Shown: positions 1 to 5,604 of the stretch, one piece after another
Position numbering within the stretch: the stretch's first letter is position 1
Layout of the letters: each line of letters opens with the position of its first letter
NCBI GenBank assembly: GCA_030690025.1
Contig: JAUYDJ010000215.1
Span: 1 to 5,785 of the forward strand
Length of the DNA: 5,785 nt
Direction of reading: 5' to 3'
Origin: Chloroflexota bacterium
GTDB lineage: Bacteria > Chloroflexota > Dehalococcoidia > Dehalococcoidales > JAUYDJ01
Made by a program: the position numbers and the translations under genes
Notes under the pieces: generated by a model
Databases searched by the model: none
What the model saw: only the letters and a program-made list of their open reading frames with translations
What the model was told of the DNA's origin: nothing

Positions 1-697
1 ACAGTGCGAAGCATAGTCCCAGCGCAATGAGTATCAGGACCTCGTTTTGCCCTAACCGGGCAGTGCCATCGATGATTCTGGGAACGACCAGAATACCAGC
101 GACCAGGGTGCCAACTATGAAAAGTAAGATTTTGCCTGCAGTCCACACCAGGCCGGGAAAGACTGAGGGACCTGCCATTGATGTGATTAGTGCCAGTATA
201 AGAACAACGAAGAGGTCCTCGGTGATGAGTACGCCCATCATTACCAGGGCTGATGTATCTTTTAGCTTTCCGAAATCACTTAGGACCTTGGCGATGATGA
301 CTGTGCTACTACTGGCCAAAGCCGCGCCGAGGAAAAGTGAATCTATGAAAGACCAGCCCAACATCCGGCCAATCCCGAAACTGACAAGAAACATAAGTGC
401 AATCTCGATAGCTGAGATACCGACATAGGCTTTGAATCCAACCGTTCTAAGCTTGGCCAATGGAAACTCCAATCCAATGCCGAAGAGCAGTAGAATAACA
501 CCCAGGTCAGCGGCGGCTCCAATGACATCAAGTCTGGTGATAAGGCTGAAAGGAGGCGTGTAGGGACCGATTATTATTCCCGCTATCAAATATCCAAGAA
601 TCAAGGGTTGCTTTATCTTATAGAACAAGAAAACGACTATAGCCGCGATAGTCATGATTACGGCTAAGTCAGTAACGATTTGAGAAGAAAATGTCAC
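1..697 (-). CDS. CPA2-family cation:proton antiporter (KefB/NapA-like), N-terminal 232 residues, cut by window edge
   Basis: Integral membrane transporter expected to exchange Na+ or K+ for H+ across the inner membrane. The reverse strand gives an uninterrupted 232-codon frame from a GTG at 695-697 to the left edge. Features seen: a first hydrophobic segment (about residues 10-26), the GYLIAGIIIGP motif (35-45), ILLLFGIGLEF (68-78), the TM5-type motif ALASSSTVIIAKVL (126-139), and the ion-site region ITEDLFVVL (158-166), with E160-D161 where KefB/KefC have Gln-Asp and NapA-type exchangers have Asp-Asp. Later hydrophobic segments lie around 162-175 and 187-207. The GTG start is supported by GAGGAG (704-709) six bases upstream; no in-frame ATG lies closer to this site. 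The second half, including any C-terminal RCK/TrkA nucleotide-binding domain that would tell Kef channels from plain exchangers, is outside the window. GC is visibly lower than in the rightward genes. The family call is firm; the ion is unknown. Confidence 0.9.
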   Translation of the reverse strand, partial: MTFSSQIVTDLAVIMTIAAIVVFLFYKIKQPLILGYLIAGIIIGPYTPPFSLITRLDVIGAAADLGVILLLFGIGLEFPLAKLRTVGFKAYVGISAIEIALMFLVSFGIGRMLGWSFIDSLFLGAALASSSTVIIAKVLSDFGKLKDTSALVMMGVLITEDLFVVLILALITSMAGPSVFPGLVWTAGKILLFIVGTLVAGILVVPRIIDGTARLGQNEVLILIALGLCFAL

Positions 698-703
698 GTG
701 TCG

Positions 704-709
704 CTCCTC
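704..709 (-). promoter_or_regulatory. Ribosome binding site deciding the GTG start of the antiporter
   Basis: The minus strand reads GAGGAG, then six bases, then GTG (695-697). The only nearby ATG (718-720 on the minus strand) is in another frame and meets a stop after eight codons. The site therefore selects the GTG start. Confidence 0.75.
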
Positions 710-745
710 TTGCCACTCATATTTTGTGATATCTTGAATGAAGCC

Positions 746-787
746 GGGGATAACAGGTCAATAGTGGTACTGCTGACCTTCTTCCCC
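746..787. repeat. Imperfect inverted repeat, 5+6 bp arms, in the presumed antiporter leader
   Basis: On the plus strand GGGGA (746-750) and AGGTCA (755-760) are complementary to TGACCT (774-779) and TCCCC (783-787). The internal loop is taac opposite tct, and the apical loop is 13 nt. It could be an RNA hairpin in the leftward leader or a regulator-binding palindrome. It interleaves with the repeat at 763-799, so as RNA the two would compete unless they form a pseudoknot. Confidence 0.55.
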
Positions 788-799
788 ACAGTGACCACT
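763..799. repeat. Bulged 10-bp inverted repeat overlapping the 746-787 repeat
   Basis: AGTGGTACTG (763-772) is the reverse complement of CAGTGACCACT (789-799) apart from one extra G at 793. The loop (773-788) contains one arm of the neighbouring repeat. The structure sits at the start of the presumed antiporter leader, just downstream of the possible extended -10 on the minus strand. No U-tract follows, so it does not look like a terminator. Confidence 0.55.
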
Positions 800-801
800 T
801 C

Positions 802-810
802 ATTCTAGCA
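802..810 (-). promoter_or_regulatory. Possible extended -10 promoter element for the antiporter
   Basis: The minus strand reads TGCTAGAAT, an extended -10 (TGn followed by a hexamer matching TATAAT at 5 of 6 positions). No good -35 is found 16-18 bp upstream, which extended -10 promoters can tolerate. Transcription would start near 795, giving a leader of roughly 98 nt that includes most of the inverted repeats at 746-799. Such short motifs occur by chance, so this is tentative. Confidence 0.35.
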
Positions 811-901
811 CATTAAGTCGCAGAGAATCTCGTAGATTACATGAGAGCTGCTGCAACGCTGGAATAAATTGCTTCTTCGCAAATATGAGTTCGGGAAATG
901 T

Positions 902-934
902 TCCGTCAAAAAGAGATTCGAAGCTGATGACGGA
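902..934. repeat. Perfect 7-bp inverted repeat upstream of tldD
   Basis: TCCGTCA (902-908) and TGACGGA (928-934) are perfect reverse complements around a 19-base spacer. It lies about 45 bp upstream of the tldD -35 hexamer. It could be an operator or a hairpin; no regulator family can be named from it. Confidence 0.5.
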
Positions 935-938
935 TAAA

Positions 939-970
939 AGAAGCCCCACCTTGCATCTAATGCGGCTTCT
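939..970. repeat. Stem-loop immediately upstream of the tldD -35
   Basis: AGAAGCC (939-945) pairs perfectly with GGCTTCT (964-970). Inside it GCAT (953-956) pairs with ATGC (960-963), leaving a one-sided bulge at 946-952. Read on the minus strand the stem is followed by TTTTATC, which resembles an intrinsic terminator for leftward transcription. No leftward gene is seen ending there, so it may instead block stray transcription towards the antiporter or act as an operator. The last base of the repeat is nine bases before the -35. Confidence 0.45.
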
Positions 971-979
971 CTCGCTCAA

Positions 980-1008
980 TTGACACTAGCCTGGCATAAA
1001 AGTAAACT
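980..1008 (+). promoter_or_regulatory. Sigma70-type promoter for tldD
   Basis: A perfect -35 hexamer TTGACA (980-985) is followed by exactly 17 bp and TAAACT (1003-1008), which matches TATAAT at 4 of 6 positions. Transcription would start near 1014-1016, giving a leader of about 38 nt before the tldD ATG. Position, spacing and orientation suit the promoter of the tldD-tldE unit. Confidence 0.7.
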
Positions 1009-1052
1009 GAATCTGTTAGTTCACTTCACCTGTTGTCTGCGTAGGGGAGCTT

Positions 1053-2423
1053 ATGACGCGTATTGAGTCGGTTGCTCACCAGTTGGCGGAAGTCCTGAAG
1101 CGGTCTAAGGCCGACTATATCGAGGCGCGGCTGGAAGAGAGCCAGTCCAGCTACATCAGCTACCGCGGCCGCGAGCTGGAGTCGATTGGCCGGCAGACTG
1201 CCAGCGGCGGCAATGTGCGGGCGCTGGTCAAGGGTGGCTGGGGCTTTGTCAGCTTCAATAGCCTGGATGACCTGCCCGGGCGCGTGGAGTTGGCGGTGGC
1301 TCAGGCACACCTGGCCGGTAAGGAGGTCAGCCATCTGGCCCCGGTTGCGCCGGTCACCGACCGCGTGCTTACCGACCAGAACCCGGTGGCTATTCCCCTC
1401 GCTCAGAAGAAGCAGTTGCTGGATGAATATAACGACATCATCTGGCGCACCCCCAGGCTGCAGACTTCCATCATCGGCTACGGGGACGGGCGTAAAAAAG
1501 TCATCTTCTTAAACTCGGCGGGCAGTTTTATCGAGCAGGAGAGGGCGGATGTTACCCTGCGCCTTACCGCCGTGGCCACTGAAGGCAACCAGGTGCAGCA
1601 GGTTGGCCTGAGCCTGGGCAGCCGGGGCGATTTCAACGCCATTCAGGGCATTCACCGGCAGGTAGAGGAGATGGCGCGGAATGCCGTGGGTCTGCTGGTC
1701 GCCCCGCAAATAAAGGGTGGTGAATACACGGTGGTGCTCGACCCGGTGCTGGCCGGAGTGTTCGTCCATGAGGCCTTCGGGCACCTTTCCGAGGCCGACT
1801 TTGTCTATGAGAACGACCGCCTGCGCGAGGTGATGACCCTGGGCAAAAAATTTGGCAGCAACGAGCTTAACATTATCGACGGCGCCGCCGTGCCCGGCCT
1901 GCGCGGCAGCTATAAGTACGACGACGAGGGCACTCCCGCCACCAAGACCTACCTCATCCGCGAGGGCAAGCTGGTGGGACGGCTGCACTCCCGGGAAACA
2001 GCGGCCAGGATGAAAGAAAAGCCCACCGGTAACGCCCGGGCCATCAACTACCGCTACCCGCCTATTGTCCGCATGACCAATACCTACATTGAGCCGCGGT
2101 CGGCGTCTTTTGGCGATATACTGAGCGACATCAAGGAAGGGGTCTACGCCAAAAACTGGTACGGCGGCGTGACCAGCATGGAGATGTTTACCTTCTCGGC
2201 GGGCGAGGCCTACATGATTCGCAACGGCAAGCTCGCCGAGATGGTGCGTCCGGTGGTGCTTACCGGTAACGTGTTTACCACCCTGCACAACATCGATGCC
2301 ATTGGCAACGATCTGGACATGAACGAGGGCGGCGGCTGCGGTAAAGCCGAGCAGTCGCCCCTGCCGGTGTCCAATGGCAGCCCCCATATCCGCATCCGCC
2401 ACTGTCTGGTGGGAGGCAGGTAG
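1053..2423 (+). CDS. tldD: TldD metalloprotease subunit
   Basis: Catalytic subunit of the cytoplasmic TldD/TldE heterodimeric metalloprotease. The E. coli complex trims unfolded peptides, processes the microcin B17 precursor and degrades the antitoxin CcdA. The 456 residues are slightly shorter than E. coli TldD (481). The family zinc site HEAFGH is intact at 239-244 (H239, E240, H244). Downstream are DDEGTP (290-295), PTGNAR (324-329), RMTNTYIEP (340-348), EGVYAKN (362-368), FSAGEAYMIRNGK (381-393) and GNDLDMNEGGGCGK (418-431), whose C429 matches the conserved C-terminal cysteine. The N-terminal domain (about 1-200) carries the usual substrate-channel type sequence. The ATG at 1053 is preceded by AGGGGAG (1043-1049) and gives a family-typical beginning. 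Its TAG stop directly abuts the tldE start. Natural substrates here are unknown. Confidence 0.95.
   Translation: MTRIESVAHQLAEVLKRSKADYIEARLEESQSSYISYRGRELESIGRQTASGGNVRALVKGGWGFVSFNSLDDLPGRVELAVAQAHLAGKEVSHLAPVAPVTDRVLTDQNPVAIPLAQKKQLLDEYNDIIWRTPRLQTSIIGYGDGRKKVIFLNSAGSFIEQERADVTLRLTAVATEGNQVQQVGLSLGSRGDFNAIQGIHRQVEEMARNAVGLLVAPQIKGGEYTVVLDPVLAGVFVHEAFGHLSEADFVYENDRLREVMTLGKKFGSNELNIIDGAAVPGLRGSYKYDDEGTPATKTYLIREGKLVGRLHSRETAARMKEKPTGNARAINYRYPPIVRMTNTYIEPRSASFGDILSDIKEGVYAKNWYGGVTSMEMFTFSAGEAYMIRNGKLAEMVRPVVLTGNVFTTLHNIDAIGNDLDMNEGGGCGKAEQSPLPVSNGSPHIRIRHCLVGGR
2411..2416 (+). promoter_or_regulatory. Ribosome binding site of tldE inside the end of tldD
   Basis: GGGAGG ends seven bases before the ATG at 2424 and lies within the last codons of tldD. 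The tldD stop TAG (2421-2423) is followed immediately by ATG with no spacer. This arrangement favours translational coupling and balanced production of the two subunits. Confidence 0.65.
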
Positions 2424-3728
2424 ATGGAAGAAGTCCTGTCCCTGGCCAAGAAGGTCGCCGAGGAAGCCGAGGTCTACACGGTTACCTCGGAGGAGACGCC
2501 GGTCCGGTTTGAGACTAACCGGCTCAAGCACATTCAAAGCAAGCAGAGCCGCAGCGTGGCGCTGCGCATCGTGCGGCAGGGTAAGCTCGGCTACGCCGTG
2601 ACCACGGCGGCGGACGCCGGCCAGGAGCTGGTGGATATGGCCGTGGAGACGGCGCAGTTCGGCATGCCGGCCCGGTTTGAATTTCCCGCCTCCACCTCCT
2701 ACCCTGGCGTTAAGGTCTATGACCCGGCCGTAGAGTCGGTGCTGATTGAGGACATGGTCGGGCTGGGCGAGGCGCTTATCGAGAGCGTCAGGAAGCACAC
2801 CCCGGAGCTGATATGCGAGGCAGGAGTGCGCAAGACTGTGGCCTCAGTGAGTATCGTAAACTCCCGCGGTGGCCAGGCGCACTATAAAGAAAGCAGCTTC
2901 AGCCTGGGGCTGGAGGGCAGCCTGATTAATGGCACGGACATGCTCTTTGTGGGTGAGGAGGAAAGCTCCTGCCATCCGCTGACCAGTCCGGAGGCGGTGG
3001 CCGGGGTAGTCACCTGGCAGCTTGAGATGGCCAAAAACCGCGCCCCGGTATCCAGTGCCGTTCTGCCCGTGGTCTTTACCCCGCGCGGCGTCGCCAGTGC
3101 CCTGGTGCTGCCGCTGATGGCCGCTTTTAATGGCAAGACCGTCCTGGAAGGCGCCTCGCCGGTAGGCAGCCGCCTGGGACAGGCGGTTTTCGATAAGAAA
3201 CTGCGGCTGTGGGACGACCCGACTATAGATTACCGTCCTTCCAGCCGCCCCTGTGACGACGAAGGCGTGGCCAGCCAGCGCACGCTGCTCATCGAGGAAG
3301 GACGGGTAGCCCATTTTTTCTACGACCTGCAGACCGCTGCCATGGCTAACACCCGCAGCACCGGCAACGGCAGCCGGAGCCGGGGTGGCCTGCCGGCACC
3401 TTCGGCCACCGCCTTTATCATTGCCCCGGGCAACACCACCTTCGACGAGATGGTCGCGGACATGAAGGAGGGGCTGGTCATCGAACAGCTCATGGGCGCC
3501 GAGCAGGGCAATATCCTGGGCGGCGATTTCAGCGGCAATGTCCTTTTAGGTTACAAAGTGGAAAATGGTAGAATAATAGGTAGAGTCAAAGATACCATGG
3601 TCTCCGGGAACGTCTACCAGGTACTGAAGGAGATTCTGGCTATTGGCAGTGAAGCCAGGTGGGTGGGCAGCTTCTTGCAGACTCCGCCCCTCTATTGCCC
3701 CGGCCTGTCCGTAGCTGCTAAAGGGTAA
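2424..3728 (+). CDS. tldE: TldE/PmbA metalloprotease partner subunit
   Basis: Non-catalytic partner of TldD in the cytoplasmic TldD/TldE protease; also called PmbA, 434 residues against 450 in E. coli. The N-terminal domain begins MEEVLSLAKKVAEEAEVY and contains RLKHIQSKQSRSVALR (33-48) and GKLGYAVTT (53-61). The C-terminal half shows the family segments VVFTPRGVASAL (216-227), SPVGSRLGQAVFD (245-257), RPCDDEGVASQRTLLIEEG (275-293), STGNGSRSRGG (312-322), and the end region SGNVYQVLKEILAIGSE (394-410). There is no HExxxH, as expected for this subunit, so it probably helps form the substrate cleft. It starts directly after the tldD stop with a good ribosome site. An AT-rich patch lies at 3541-3600 inside an otherwise GC-rich gene. 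A weak stem-loop with a T-rich tail follows the TAA stop. Confidence 0.93.
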   Translation: MEEVLSLAKKVAEEAEVYTVTSEETPVRFETNRLKHIQSKQSRSVALRIVRQGKLGYAVTTAADAGQELVDMAVETAQFGMPARFEFPASTSYPGVKVYDPAVESVLIEDMVGLGEALIESVRKHTPELICEAGVRKTVASVSIVNSRGGQAHYKESSFSLGLEGSLINGTDMLFVGEEESSCHPLTSPEAVAGVVTWQLEMAKNRAPVSSAVLPVVFTPRGVASALVLPLMAAFNGKTVLEGASPVGSRLGQAVFDKKLRLWDDPTIDYRPSSRPCDDEGVASQRTLLIEEGRVAHFFYDLQTAAMANTRSTGNGSRSRGGLPAPSATAFIIAPGNTTFDEMVADMKEGLVIEQLMGAEQGNILGGDFSGNVLLGYKVENGRIIGRVKDTMVSGNVYQVLKEILAIGSEARWVGSFLQTPPLYCPGLSVAAKG

Positions 3729-3731
3729 GAA

Positions 3732-3767
3732 GCCAGTTCGGGACTCACTGGCGCTTGATTTTCTTTT
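3732..3767 (+). terminator. Weak candidate intrinsic terminator after tldE
   Basis: GCCAGT (3732-3737) pairs with ACTGGC (3747-3752) around a 9-base loop, and TTGATTTTCTTTT (3755-3767) follows. It starts three bases after the tldE stop. The stem is only 6 bp and the T-tract is interrupted, so it may terminate only partly and allow read-through into the PAC2 gene. Confidence 0.4.
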
Positions 3768-3794
3768 CCGCTTCACGGTAGGGGAGGGGACTAA

Positions 3795-3826
3795 AGGAGG
3801 ACTGGGTCGGAAAAGCCCGATTTGAA
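3795..3826 (+). promoter_or_regulatory. Consensus Shine-Dalgarno set far from the PAC2-gene start, with an intervening hairpin
   Basis: AGGAGG (3795-3800) is a consensus Shine-Dalgarno, yet the ATG is at 3827, 26 bases further on. No ATG, GTG or TTG lies in frame between them, and an in-frame TAG at 3779-3781 closes the upstream frame. TCGG (3807-3810) can pair with CCGA (3817-3820), and three G-U pairs (3804-3806 with 3821-3823) can extend the stem. If folded, only about six unpaired bases would separate the site from the ATG. Confidence 0.5.
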
Positions 3827-4657
3827 ATGAACGAACTGGTTAAGCTATGGGCGCGGCCCAGGCTGAAAGCACCTAATTTGCTGGCGGCCTGGCCCGGCGT
3901 CAGCAATGTCTCCATGATTGTGGCCACCTACCTGCAAAGGAAGCTCGACTTCAAGAGACTGGGGGAGATTGAGCCTTCCTATTTCTTCGACCCCATCGGC
4001 GTGGTAGTTGAGAATAATGTGATTGAGGCACCGCAGTTCCCCCGCAGCGAGTTTTACTACTGGAAGAACAAGGGCGCCGGCAGCGATATAATACTGTTTA
4101 TCGGGGAAGCCCAGCCGGCGGCCAAAGGCTATGAGCTGGCCAACTGTGTGCTTGATGTCGGCGAGAGATTCCAGGCAAAGAGAGTATACACCTGTGCCGC
4201 CGCGCTGACCCGTATCCACCACACCGAGTCGCCCAGTGTCTGGGGAGTCGGTACCAGCCCGCAGGTGGCCGATGATTTGAAGCTGTATGACCTGGCGCGT
4301 AAGGGCACCCTTCAGATTGCCGGGCTCAACGGATTGCTGCTCGGGGTAGCCAAGGAGCGGAGCCTTGAGGGTATCTGCCTGCTGGGTGAAGTGCCCACGT
4401 ACACTACCCGTATACAGAACCCGATGGCCGCCCTGGCCATACTGAAGGTGCTGGCGGTGATGCTGGGTATTGAGGTTGACCTGGCGGAGCTGACGCAGCT
4501 GGCCGGAGAAACTAAAGAGAAAATGAAGCAGGTCGCCGCCGAAGCCATGGGCGAATACATCGATTACTTTACCGAGCCTATCTGGGAGCAGGGCGCTGAG
4601 GAAGACGAGGAAGGCGAGGAGGGTGAAGAAGGTGGGGATGAGGAGGAGTGGAACTAG
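3827..4657 (+). CDS. PAC2-family protein with acidic C-terminal tail
   Basis: Member of the PAC2 (proteasome assembly chaperone 2) superfamily, 276 residues, probably cytoplasmic: no signal peptide or membrane segment is seen. The typical N-terminal signature is present, a short leader followed by APNLLAAWPGVSNVSMIVATYL (about 15-36). Further family-like segments are DIILFIGEAQP (87-97), the CVLDVGERFQAKRVYTCAAA region (107-126), GLNGLLLGVAKE (166-177), GICLLGEVPTYTT (182-194) and PMAALAILKVLAVMLGIEVDL (199-219). Eukaryotic PAC2 assists 20S proteasome assembly and archaeal relatives (PbaA/PbaB) bind proteasomes; the role of bacterial members is largely unknown. Residues 258-274 are 13 acidic residues and 4 glycines. 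The protein ends Glu-Trp-Asn, not the HbYX tail used for proteasome docking. Proteolysis genes lie upstream and a HEAT gene follows after 8 bases. Family call good; function not established. Confidence 0.85.
   Translation: MNELVKLWARPRLKAPNLLAAWPGVSNVSMIVATYLQRKLDFKRLGEIEPSYFFDPIGVVVENNVIEAPQFPRSEFYYWKNKGAGSDIILFIGEAQPAAKGYELANCVLDVGERFQAKRVYTCAAALTRIHHTESPSVWGVGTSPQVADDLKLYDLARKGTLQIAGLNGLLLGVAKERSLEGICLLGEVPTYTTRIQNPMAALAILKVLAVMLGIEVDLAELTQLAGETKEKMKQVAAEAMGEYIDYFTEPIWEQGAEEDEEGEEGEEGGDEEEWN
4598..4648 (+). repeat. Low-complexity purine tract encoding the acidic tail
   Basis: In these 51 bases only five are pyrimidines (4606, 4615, 4624, 4633, 4639). They encode 13 Glu/Asp and 4 Gly in irregular Glu-Glu-Gly units. 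The end of the tract includes AGGAGG (4641-4646), which resembles a ribosome binding site just ahead of the next gene. Length variation between strains by replication slippage would be unsurprising. Confidence 0.75.
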
Positions 4658-4665
4658 GAGCGGCC

Positions 4666-5604
4666 ATGTCACTGCCGGTTGAAGAGCCTATTGAGGTAGT
4701 TCTTGCCGACCTGAAGAGTGATGCCCCGCTGAGCAACTCCCGGCTGGTCAGGTTATCTAACCTTGGCCCCGCGGAGTTGAAATTGCTGGAAGAGGCGTGG
4801 CTGATGATTGAATCAAAGCGGCGCCGGCAGATTATCTACCGGCTGGCCGAGATGGCCGAGGACAACATCGAGCTCGACTTTGACAGCGTCTTCAAGAATT
4901 CTCTAAAAGACCCTGATGCTGAAGTGCGCAGCAAGGCCGTTGACGGTCTCTGGGAAAACGAGGACCCTTCGTTAGTTGCTCCGCTCATTGCATTGCTGGA
5001 AAATGATACCTCGGCGGAAGTGCAGGCGGCCGCGGCCAGGGGACTCGGCAAGTTTGCCGTGCTGGCCGAAAATGAGAAGCTGCGCTCCTGCTATAAGTCC
5101 AAAGTAAGCCAGATGCTGCTGACCGTATTTAACGATGTGGCGCGGTCGCTGGAGGTAAGGCGCCGCGCCCTGGAGGCGGTGGCCCCGTTCAGCCTGCCCG
5201 AGGTTACCCGGGCCATCAAGCTCGCTTATCAGGGCGGCAGCGCCAAACTGAAAGTCAGTGCCATTTACGCTATGGGGCAAAATTGCGACCCCGCCTGGTT
5301 ACCCGCCTTGCTTAAGGAGCTGACCAGCCCTGACGCGGAACTGCGCTACGAGGCCGTGGTGGCCTGCGGCGATCTGGGTGAGGAGGAGGCGACAGGCGCG
5401 GTTATCAAGCTGGTTGATGACCCGGATACCGATGTGCGGCTGGCCGCCATCCATGCTCTCGGTAAGATAGGGGGCGGTGAAGCCAAGAGCCGCCTGGAGA
5501 ACCTGCTGAACAACGCCAGCGAGCTGGTTCAGCTCGCCGCCCAAGAAGCGCTGCAGCAGCTGCAGGCGTGGGAAGACCCGACGTCCTTCCATGTGGAAGA
5601 TTGA
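4666..5604 (+). CDS. HEAT-repeat protein
   Basis: A 312-residue helical-repeat protein, probably a cytoplasmic scaffold; partner unknown. After an N-terminal helical segment (about 1-70, with the basic stretch SKRRRQ at 50-55) come HEAT or PBS-lyase-like units: near 76-97 (DPDAEVRSKAVDGL), 104-130 (EVQAAAARGLGKF), 160-173, 193-205, 212-238 (SPDAELRYEAVVACGDLG), 244-269 (DPDTDVRLAAIHALGKIG) and 275-300. The recurrent pattern is Asp-Pro-Asp-x-x-Val-Arg, then Ala-rich helix and Leu-Gly. No catalytic domain is seen. I chose ATG 4666 because TAGGAG (4655-4660), overlapping the PAC2 stop, lies five bases upstream. A GTG at 4648 in the same frame would add six residues, but AGGAGG sits only one base before it, too close to serve it. 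The 8-base gap to the PAC2 gene indicates co-transcription. PBS-lyase-type repeats are common in scaffolds unrelated to phycobilins. Confidence 0.85.
   Translation: MSLPVEEPIEVVLADLKSDAPLSNSRLVRLSNLGPAELKLLEEAWLMIESKRRRQIIYRLAEMAEDNIELDFDSVFKNSLKDPDAEVRSKAVDGLWENEDPSLVAPLIALLENDTSAEVQAAAARGLGKFAVLAENEKLRSCYKSKVSQMLLTVFNDVARSLEVRRRALEAVAPFSLPEVTRAIKLAYQGGSAKLKVSAIYAMGQNCDPAWLPALLKELTSPDAELRYEAVVACGDLGEEEATGAVIKLVDDPDTDVRLAAIHALGKIGGGEAKSRLENLLNNASELVQLAAQEALQQLQAWEDPTSFHVED

Larger units (their letters stand above)
698..1052. other. Divergent intergenic regulatory region without a gene
   Basis: These 355 bases lie between the leftward antiporter and rightward tldD. No supportable coding frame is present: the longest notable plus-strand ATG frame (885-983, 32 codons) has no ribosome site and no recognisable sequence. 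The region holds the antiporter leader with interleaved inverted repeats (746-799), a possible leftward extended -10 (802-810), two perfect 7-bp inverted repeats (902-934 and 939-970), and the rightward tldD promoter (980-1008). I see nothing distinctive at about 811-900. Confidence 0.8.

Noticed and set aside
27..428. Plus-strand open frame of 133 codons at the left edge
   Set aside because: It is antisense to the antiporter, which has clear CPA2 motifs; the frame itself shows no known domain.
885..983. Small plus-strand ATG frame of 32 codons upstream of tldD
   Set aside because: No ribosome binding site, no recognisable sequence, and it spans the inverted repeats and the -35 hexamer of tldD.
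1509..2798. Long minus-strand open frame (429 codons) opposite tldD and tldE
   Set aside because: It lies opposite two clearly conserved genes, has no recognisable domain, and its His/Gly/Val-rich composition is typical of an antisense shadow in GC-rich DNA.
3755..3783. Possible promoter TTGATT with a -10 near 3778 before the PAC2 gene
   Set aside because: The hexamers at 17-18 bp spacing (GTAGGG, TAGGGG) do not resemble TATAAT, and the region is better explained as the T-tail of the stem-loop.
4641..4650. GTG at 4648 as the start of the HEAT protein
   Set aside because: AGGAGG ends one base before it, too close for use, whereas ATG 4666 has TAGGAG at five bases; kept only as an alternative.
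3845..4672. Minus-strand open frame (275 codons) opposite the PAC2 gene
   Set aside because: Its start of hydrophobic and Leu-rich residues is just the complement of the purine-rich acidic-tail codons, and the plus-strand protein is a recognisable family.
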